A DNA stretch of 64,000 bases, taken from positions 1 through 64,000 of the forward strand of contig NZ_JAGDZB010000006.1 in NCBI RefSeq assembly GCF_049116215.1. The letters run 5' to 3'. The position numbers were made by a program, and so were the translations under genes. Below, in pieces: positions 59,312-64,000 of this stretch. Source of the stretch: Shimia sp049116215 (lineage in GTDB: Bacteria > Pseudomonadota > Alphaproteobacteria > Rhodobacterales > Rhodobacteraceae). How positions within the stretch are numbered: position 1 is the first letter of the stretch; each line of letters starts with the position of its first letter. The notes beneath the pieces are model-generated. The model worked only from the letters and a program-made list of their open reading frames with translations, was not told the origin of the DNA and searched no databases.

Positions 59312-60523
59312 ATGACACATCCCATTCTTGATAGCCGCTACAGTTGGATCCGCCTCGCCATCACACTTTTGATTGGCGTGTTTGCCAATGTCGGCATGTG
59401 GGCGGTGATTGTGGTGATGCCGGCAGTGCAGGAGGAGTTTGGCATCGATCGGGCCGATGCCTCATTGCCCTATGTGCTCACCATGGTTGGCTTTGCGCTG
59501 GGCAACTTTGTCATTGGGCAGGCCGTGGACCGTTGGGGAGTGACCAAAGCGTTGATTGGCGCGGCGGTGCTGAGCGCGGTGAGCTATGGCGCGGCGGCAC
59601 TGAGCGGCTCGGTGCTGATGCTGTCGTTCGTGCACCTGTTTTTGGGCTTTGGTACGGCGGTGGGCTTTGGGCCGCTGATTGCGGATGTGTCGCTGTGGTT
59701 TCAGAAGCGGCGCGGGATTGCGGTGGCGGTTGCGGCGAGCGGCAATTACCTGTCCGGTGCGATCTGGCCGGTCTTGCTGAGTGGCGTGTTGAGTACCCAT
59801 GGGTGGCGGGCGGTGTTTGTGGTGCTGGCCGTGATGACAGTCGCGGCGGTGGTGCCTTTGGCGTTCCTGTTGCGCCACAAGGTGCCAGCGGAGGCTTTGG
59901 CGGCACAGGACAGCGCGGCGCGGGCGCGGCAGGCCGGGGCGCCGTTCAAGCCCGCACCGTTGATGTGGATTTTGGGACTGGCAGGGATTGGCTGTTGTGT
60001 GGCGATGAGCATGCCGCAGGTCCACATCGTGAGTTTCTGTGTCGATCTTGGCTATGGTGCTGCTGTGGGCGCGGAGATGTTGGCGCTGATGTTGATGGGC
60101 GGCGTGGTGAGCCGGCTGATCAGCGGATTGGTGGCGGACAAGCTTGGCGGCGTGCTGACGCTTTTGATTGGGTCGGTGCTGCAGATGGGCGCGCTGTTTT
60201 TATTTCTGCCGTTTGACGGGTTGGTGCCATTGTATCTGGTCAGCCTGGCATTTGGGTTGGCCCAAGGCGGCATTGTGCCAGCTTATGCGCTGGTCGTGCG
60301 GGAATACATGCCTTCCAAAGAGGCAGGAAGCCGGGTGGGCTTTGTGATGATGGCCACCATTTTGGGCATGGCATTGGGCGGCTGGATGTCGGGTTGGATC
60401 TACGACGTGAGCGGCAGTTATGAACTGGCCTTTGTGAACGGCATTGCCTGGAATGCGTTGAACATTGCCATCATGGGCGTGATTTTGCTGCGCACACGAG
60501 GCGCGCGGGTGGCGGCGGCCTAG
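59312..60523 (+). CDS. MFS transporter
   Basis: 403 residues, twelve helices. GQAVDRWGVTKALIGAAVL is the loop 2-3 signature, and the second-half copy is GLVADKLGGVLTL. The group resembles oxalate/formate-antiporter-like monocarboxylate carriers. The substrate is unknown. It stands alone, divergent from the alpha/beta hydrolase. Confidence 0.88.
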   Translation: MTHPILDSRYSWIRLAITLLIGVFANVGMWAVIVVMPAVQEEFGIDRADASLPYVLTMVGFALGNFVIGQAVDRWGVTKALIGAAVLSAVSYGAAALSGSVLMLSFVHLFLGFGTAVGFGPLIADVSLWFQKRRGIAVAVAASGNYLSGAIWPVLLSGVLSTHGWRAVFVVLAVMTVAAVVPLAFLLRHKVPAEALAAQDSAARARQAGAPFKPAPLMWILGLAGIGCCVAMSMPQVHIVSFCVDLGYGAAVGAEMLALMLMGGVVSRLISGLVADKLGGVLTLLIGSVLQMGALFLFLPFDGLVPLYLVSLAFGLAQGGIVPAYALVVREYMPSKEAGSRVGFVMMATILGMALGGWMSGWIYDVSGSYELAFVNGIAWNALNIAIMGVILLRTRGARVAAA

Positions 60524-60627
60524 AGGGCGTTGACAGGACTCCGCTTCGCCCTGCAGACTGTCGCGCAGGAGCAGTAAGCCTGTAAAGACGCCGTGGGGGC
60601 ACCTACAGAGCAGGATATTGAAGACAA

Positions 60628-61272
60628 ATGACAAGGCTGATCAGGCATCACATCGCGCTGGCGGTTTTCTTTTTGAGCTTGGTGGTCGCCTGGGCGGCGT
60701 TTCCTGTGTGGCGCGGGTTTTGGATGAACGAAGACCAGTGGATTGAGTGGGCCTCGTTCCTGTTCTTTGCCGCTGCCGCCTTTGGGCTGTTGCTGCGCGT
60801 CAGTCCGCGCACCACCAAGGACATTTCTGTCGGCGCGCTGTGTCTGTTGGCGGCGTTGGATGAGATCAGTTTTGGCGAACGGATTTTTGGCTTTGTTGCG
60901 CCAAGTGTGGGCGGGGTGAAAATCGACGGGGCGCATGACCTGATCGAGTTCTTACGGATTGTGCCCAAAGAGGTGCTTGGCCTCGGCAAGGTCGCGCATT
61001 TGGCGCTGTTGTTGGTGTTTGTCGGACTGGCGCTCTGGGGCATTTACCACATGGCGCGCAGGTTCTCCTGGCGCTGGGACGCGGAGGACAGCCTTGGGGT
61101 TGTCGCCTGTCTGGCGGTGGCCGTGGCGATGATGATTGACGCGCATGTCTTGGGGTTCAAGCACTTGGCGGTGGAGATGGAGGAAATCCTCGAGACAAGC
61201 GCGGGGTTTGGCATGTTCCTTTATGCACGGTATCGGGCGGGGCGCACGGCGCCGGAGACGGTAGGGGCCTAA
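60628..61272 (+). CDS. Polytopic membrane protein of unknown function
   Basis: 214 residues with about five or six hydrophobic helices. An acidic loop (NEDQWIEWASFLFFAAAA) and the conserved-looking ALDEISFGERIFGFVAP motif near residue 80 recall a poorly characterised family of bacterial membrane proteins with a DEISxGxRIFG signature. I cannot assign a role. It converges on rpmE, with a terminator between them. Confidence 0.72.
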   Translation: MTRLIRHHIALAVFFLSLVVAWAAFPVWRGFWMNEDQWIEWASFLFFAAAAFGLLLRVSPRTTKDISVGALCLLAALDEISFGERIFGFVAPSVGGVKIDGAHDLIEFLRIVPKEVLGLGKVAHLALLLVFVGLALWGIYHMARRFSWRWDAEDSLGVVACLAVAVAMMIDAHVLGFKHLAVEMEEILETSAGFGMFLYARYRAGRTAPETVGA

Positions 61273-61294
61273 CCTCTGAGGTTCACCCAACAAA

Positions 61295-61322
61295 AAACGC
61301 CGCCCCGAGGGAGGCGGCGTTT
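61295..61322 (-). terminator. Terminator of rplS-rpmE (bidirectional)
   Basis: AAACGCCGCC (61295-61304) and GGCGGCGTTT (61313-61322) form a perfect ten-pair stem. The minus strand continues with T's after the stem, 22 bases from the rpmE stop. On the plus strand it can end the preceding membrane-protein gene. Confidence 0.9.
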
Positions 61323-61343
61323 CTGTAACAAAGGAGAGGGTTC

Positions 61344-61565
61344 TTAGAAGCCCAGGCCTTCGTATTTCTTTTTGAACTTGGACACGCGGCCACCGGCATC
61401 CATCAGGCGGGTGGAGCCGCCGTTCCATGCTGGGTGCACAGATGGGTCCACGTCGAGCGCCAGTGTGTCGCCTTCGTTGCCGTAGGTGGAACGCATCTTG
61501 ACGATGGTGCCGTCGGTCATTTTCACGTCGATGAAGTGGTAGTCGGGATGAGTGTCTTTTTTCAT
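61344..61565 (-). CDS. rpmE: 50S ribosomal protein L31
   Basis: 73 residues, starting KKDTHPDYHFIDVKMTDGT and containing TLALDVDPSVHPAWNGGSTR. There are no cysteines, so this is the zinc-independent (C-minus) form. It follows rplS by 11 bases, as in many alphaproteobacteria. Confidence 0.97.
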   Translation of the reverse strand: MKKDTHPDYHFIDVKMTDGTIVKMRSTYGNEGDTLALDVDPSVHPAWNGGSTRLMDAGGRVSKFKKKYEGLGF

Positions 61566-61576
61566 GATACCGCTCC

Positions 61577-61951
61577 TTACGCTTTTTTGGCTTTGTAGGT
61601 GGTGTCTTCTGCGATACGCGCGGATTTACCACGACGGGTGCGCAGATAGTACAGTTTGGCGCGACGTACACGACCGCGACGCACTACAGTGATGCTGTCG
61701 ATGTTGGTCGAGAACAGTGGGAACACACGCTCCACACCTTCGCCAAAGGAAATCTTGCGAACAGTGAACGAGCCAGCGATGCCGTGGCCGTTTTTACGGC
61801 TGATGCAAACACCTTCGTAGTTCTGCACACGGGTGCGCGAACCTTCGGTCACTTTAAAGCCAACACGGATGGTGTCACCGGCTTTGAAATCGGGGATGTC
61901 TTTCCCCAGCGCAGCAATCTGCTCCGCTTCGAGCTGTGCGATCAGATCCAT
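61577..61951 (-). CDS. rplS: 50S ribosomal protein L19
   Basis: 124 residues with the L19 features AGDTIRVGFKVTEGSRTRVQ, YEGVCISRKNGHGIAGSFTV and RVRRAKLYYLRTRRGKSARI. The usual neighbours rpsP-rimM-trmD are not upstream here; a MarR gene and a possible small ORF are. Confidence 0.98.
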   Translation of the reverse strand: MDLIAQLEAEQIAALGKDIPDFKAGDTIRVGFKVTEGSRTRVQNYEGVCISRKNGHGIAGSFTVRKISFGEGVERVFPLFSTNIDSITVVRRGRVRRAKLYYLRTRRGKSARIAEDTTYKAKKA

Positions 61952-62005
61952 TGGATCATCTCCTAAATGTTGCTTGTGGTTATATCCACAAAGGTTTGAT
62001 GCACC

Positions 62006-62152
62006 TCAGAGCTCTTGGTCTTCTTCCGGGTCCGCCGCAGCGCCCGCCAGAGGGTCAGGTCGTCTTTTCTTGTCGTAGTCTGCTGCTTCTTTGCCAACTC
62101 CAACGAAGAAACCGGAGATCATTGCAATGCACAGCAGGCCCGAACGACTCAT
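62006..62152 (-). CDS. Possible 48-residue protein upstream of rplS
   Basis: The frame reads SRSGLLCIAMISGFFVGVGK at its start, a hydrophobic segment, then a charged tail ending DPLAGAAADPEEDQEL. It could be a single-pass small membrane protein. No ribosome site is visible and the region may simply be the rplS leader and promoter, so it is uncertain. Confidence 0.3.
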   Translation of the reverse strand: MSRSGLLCIAMISGFFVGVGKEAADYDKKRRPDPLAGAAADPEEDQEL

Positions 62153-62228
62153 CAGAGACGCGGACAAGCGGTGTGTAGGGCAGATGGTCCATGCGTGCAA
62201 GGGGTTTGACAGTGTGATGCGACTCAAG

Positions 62229-62247
62229 TAGTTAGCTTAGCGAACTA
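62229..62247. promoter_or_regulatory. Candidate MarR operator 1
   Basis: TAGTT-AGCTTAGCG-AACTA is an inverted repeat with five-base arms, 12 bases before the MarR start. It shares the TTAG core with the palindrome at 62699-62711. Confidence 0.55.
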
Positions 62248-62258
62248 TAAGGTCTCAC

Positions 62259-62654
62259 ATGTCTGATCTCGCCAAAAAACTGCAGAAAGTGCATCAATCT
62301 TGCCATCGGGCCTGGGCCAAGGCGGGGCGCGATCTCGATCTCAGTTTCAGCGAGTTTGAGTATTTGAGCGCGGTGCAAGAACAGGCGGATTTGCAGCGGT
62401 ACGAGGACAAGCACGGTCAACACCTGCAGGATATTGTGGAGGCTTTGGGCGTGACCAAAGCCAGTGCCAGCACAATGGTCTCCAAGCTGGAAGCGCGGGG
62501 CTGGGTGACGCGGTTTCAATGCATGATGGACGCGCGGGCACAGCACATTGTGCTCTCGCCGGAGGGGCAGGTGAAGCTGGCCCGGGGCGCGCGGGTCTAT
62601 GAGCAGATTGCGACCCGCTTGGAAAAGGATCTCGGGGACGTGCCAAGCCTGTAG
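62259..62654 (+). CDS. MarR family regulator
   Basis: 131 residues. The winged helix contains HLQDIVEALGVTKASASTMV then SKLEARGWVTRFQCMMDARA and VLSPEGQVKLARGA. It is followed after 82 bases by a membrane-protein gene. Palindromes of related sequence precede both genes, so it probably regulates itself and that neighbour. Confidence 0.9.
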   Translation: MSDLAKKLQKVHQSCHRAWAKAGRDLDLSFSEFEYLSAVQEQADLQRYEDKHGQHLQDIVEALGVTKASASTMVSKLEARGWVTRFQCMMDARAQHIVLSPEGQVKLARGARVYEQIATRLEKDLGDVPSL

Positions 62655-62698
62655 TAGGGCGGAGTGTTGGCTGGTTGGACATTTTAGCCTTTTAGGTA

Positions 62699-62711
62699 AG
62701 TTAGCCTAACT
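62699..62711. promoter_or_regulatory. Candidate MarR operator 2
   Basis: AGTTAG-C-CTAACT is a perfect palindrome 25 bases before the membrane-protein start, related to the site before the MarR gene. Confidence 0.6.
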
Positions 62712-62736
62712 AAATAAATGAAGAAAGGAAACTGAT

Positions 62737-63126
62737 ATGGCGATAGAAAATCTTTTGTTGGGGATCGCGATCCACCAATTGTTCTGGGAGCACCTGCCGC
62801 ATTGGGGCACGTGGTTTATGCGCGCGCTCAAGTTGCTGCCGCAACCCTTCCAGACGCTTTATGAGCAGTGGCGCTGCCCCTATTGCGCTGGGTTCTGGAT
62901 TGGGCTGGCCGTGCATGGAACCACGGGCAATTATCTGTTTGCAGGCTTTGCCGAGTTGCCGGCGTTCTGGGGCAGTTTGGGCACGCCGTTGGCTTGGTTC
63001 ATGGATGCACTGGTGTTTGCGGCATTGAACAAACTGGGCGTCTTGACAGTGCACGCGATTGGATTGCCCGCGCTGAAAGGCCATCAAGCGAAGGAAGCGT
63101 TTTTGGCGGCAAAGAAAGCAGCATAG
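62737..63126 (+). CDS. Small membrane protein with CPYC-GFW motif
   Basis: 129 residues, about three hydrophobic stretches. The motif WRCPYCAGFWIGLAVH near residue 45 resembles the CPFC-FWVG signature of DUF1360-like membrane proteins. AAGGAA precedes ATG 62737. It is presumably controlled by the MarR protein encoded upstream. The function is unknown; the CxxC pair could bind metal or be redox active (inference). Confidence 0.75.
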   Translation: MAIENLLLGIAIHQLFWEHLPHWGTWFMRALKLLPQPFQTLYEQWRCPYCAGFWIGLAVHGTTGNYLFAGFAELPAFWGSLGTPLAWFMDALVFAALNKLGVLTVHAIGLPALKGHQAKEAFLAAKKAA

Positions 63127-63167
63127 GCGGGGCTTTGCCTTTCAAAAAAGCTTTGCTTGCAATGAGA

Positions 63168-63197
63168 TGCGCTCTCTCGGTTTACTGAGGGAGCGCA
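63168..63197 (+). terminator. Hairpin between the membrane protein and lysozyme genes
   Basis: TGCGCTCTCTC (63168-63178) and GAGGGAGCGCA (63187-63197) form an 11-pair stem with one T-G wobble and an eight-base loop. No T tract follows, so it may be a weak terminator or part of the next gene's leader. Confidence 0.45.
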
Positions 63198-63218
63198 ACA
63201 GTTTGGTTCGGGTGTGAT

Positions 63219-64000
63219 ATGCGAGTTTTTAAGACAGGTCTGTTGGCTCTACTGCTGGTGGCGGGTTGTGGCCGGTCGGTGCCGGAGGATCCGGCGGCGG
63301 CTCAAGCCGCAGCGGTTGAGGCGGCGCGGGTGCAGAGCTTGGCATCACAAGTTGTGACCTATCCCAAGTATGGCGATGCCGATCCACATGAGTGGGACCG
63401 GCGACCTCCGGAAAGTTATCCGGTGCATGGCATTGACGTGTCGCGTTGGCAGACCAGCATCAATTGGCAGGAAGCGCGGCGGTCTGGCGTCAGTTTTGCG
63501 TTTTTGAAAGCCACCGAGGGCGGCGATCTCGCGGACCCGCTGTTTGACACACATCGCGCCGGGGCGGCGAGCGCGGGTATTCCTTGGGGTGGGTACCACT
63601 ATTATTATTTCTGCCGTCCGGCGGAGGAGCAGGCGGCGTGGTTCATCAAAAACGTGCCGCGTGGCGCGCCGTTGCCACATGTGTTGGACATGGAGTGGAC
63701 GCCGCAGTCGCGCACATGCCGGTTGCGGCCAAGTGGCAGCAAGGTGCGCAGCGAGGCACGGAAGTTTCTGTCGATTTTGGAAGCGCACTACGGGCGGCGG
63801 CCGATTGTCTACACCACCGTGGATTTTTTCCAGGACACCGGTATTGGCTCCTTGGGCGGCACGGAGTTCTGGCTGCGTTCGGTCGCAGGGCACCCGCAAA
63901 AGGTCTATCCCGGCGCGCGCTGGACGTTCTGGCAATATACGGGGACGGGGCTGGTGCCCGGGATTGCAGGCAAGGTGGACATCAACGTATTTCGTGGCAG
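63219..64000 (+). CDS. GH25 family lysozyme lipoprotein (truncated by window end)
   Basis: 260 residues are visible and the frame is open at the window edge. The lipobox LLVAGCG (Cys 17) makes it a lipoprotein. The GH25 (Chalaropsis/Cellosyl-type) catalytic domain begins HGIDVSRWQTSINWQEARRS near residue 69. FAFLKATEG, WGGYHYYYFCRP and VLDMEWTP (the catalytic acids) follow, then the GARWTFWQYTGTG sugar-site segment. It would cleave peptidoglycan in the envelope. ATG 63219 follows a GGTGTG-rich leader. Confidence 0.9.
   Translation, partial: MRVFKTGLLALLLVAGCGRSVPEDPAAAQAAAVEAARVQSLASQVVTYPKYGDADPHEWDRRPPESYPVHGIDVSRWQTSINWQEARRSGVSFAFLKATEGGDLADPLFDTHRAGAASAGIPWGGYHYYYFCRPAEEQAAWFIKNVPRGAPLPHVLDMEWTPQSRTCRLRPSGSKVRSEARKFLSILEAHYGRRPIVYTTVDFFQDTGIGSLGGTEFWLRSVAGHPQKVYPGARWTFWQYTGTGLVPGIAGKVDINVFRG

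Overview
The window looks like chromosome of a roseobacter-type alphaproteobacterium (Rhodobacteraceae). The evidence is the GC-rich sequence, a VPEID-CTERM/exosortase E pair, MipZ, an MbfA iron exporter with an Irr-type box, a GAAC-N7-GAAC LexA box before imuB, and DUF2794 and DUF2783 proteins. I see no insertion sequences, prophage, CRISPR array or rRNA. There is one tRNA (Trp). Genus cannot be fixed by eye.

Layout. 0-9.5 kb: sterol-desaturase-like and acyltransferase genes, a DUF374 lipid acyltransferase, tRNA-Trp, zapE, an MFS carrier, an ornithine-cyclodeaminase-like/HAD pair, a DMT exporter and an ArsR-SRPBCC pair. 9.5-24.9 kb: a Sel1-repeat secreted protein, yaiI, fghA, an AEC carrier, mbfA with a divergent TetR gene, a multicopper oxidase with a divergent MarR gene, an isolated AAA ATPase, a YwqG-like protein, glutathione-dependent formaldehyde dehydrogenase, cytochrome c', a solitary imuB, DUF2794 and a GNAT enzyme. 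25-35.7 kb: a leucyl aminopeptidase/NlpC-P60/agmatinase operon, a DUF4139 protein, a small membrane-anchored RTX protein, asd, an MFS carrier and a DUF3095 protein.

35.7-50.9 kb is an aromatic catabolic locus. A five-gene branched-chain-type ABC importer lies beside HpaR. An eleven-gene minus-strand run follows that contains hmgA, fahA and maiA (homogentisate to fumarate plus acetoacetate), a flavin hydroxylase that probably feeds it, and several unexplained passengers (two metallo-beta-lactamase-fold enzymes, a phosphoesterase, a reductase, DUF2059, DUF2783). A MarR gene is divergent from hmgA.

51.1-53.0 kb holds the most distinctive system: one small VPEID-CTERM protein facing its dedicated exosortase E/CPBP protease, with a shared terminator that overlaps the sortase stop codon. 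53-64 kb carries mipZ, rluE-like, a Cys/Met-metabolism PLP enzyme, an SRPBCC-TetR operon with a clear operator, a VOC protein, a DUF900-like hydrolase, an MFS carrier, rplS-rpmE, a MarR/membrane-protein pair with matching operators, and a truncated GH25 lysozyme lipoprotein.

Two dispersed intergenic repeat families stand out: a 3'-end element (GGATATTT..GACTGwGAA, usually with a GC hairpin) and a 44-bp block built of four degenerate 11-bp units. Starts were chosen from Shine-Dalgarno spacing, signal peptides and family length. No database search was possible, so family names rest on motif recognition.
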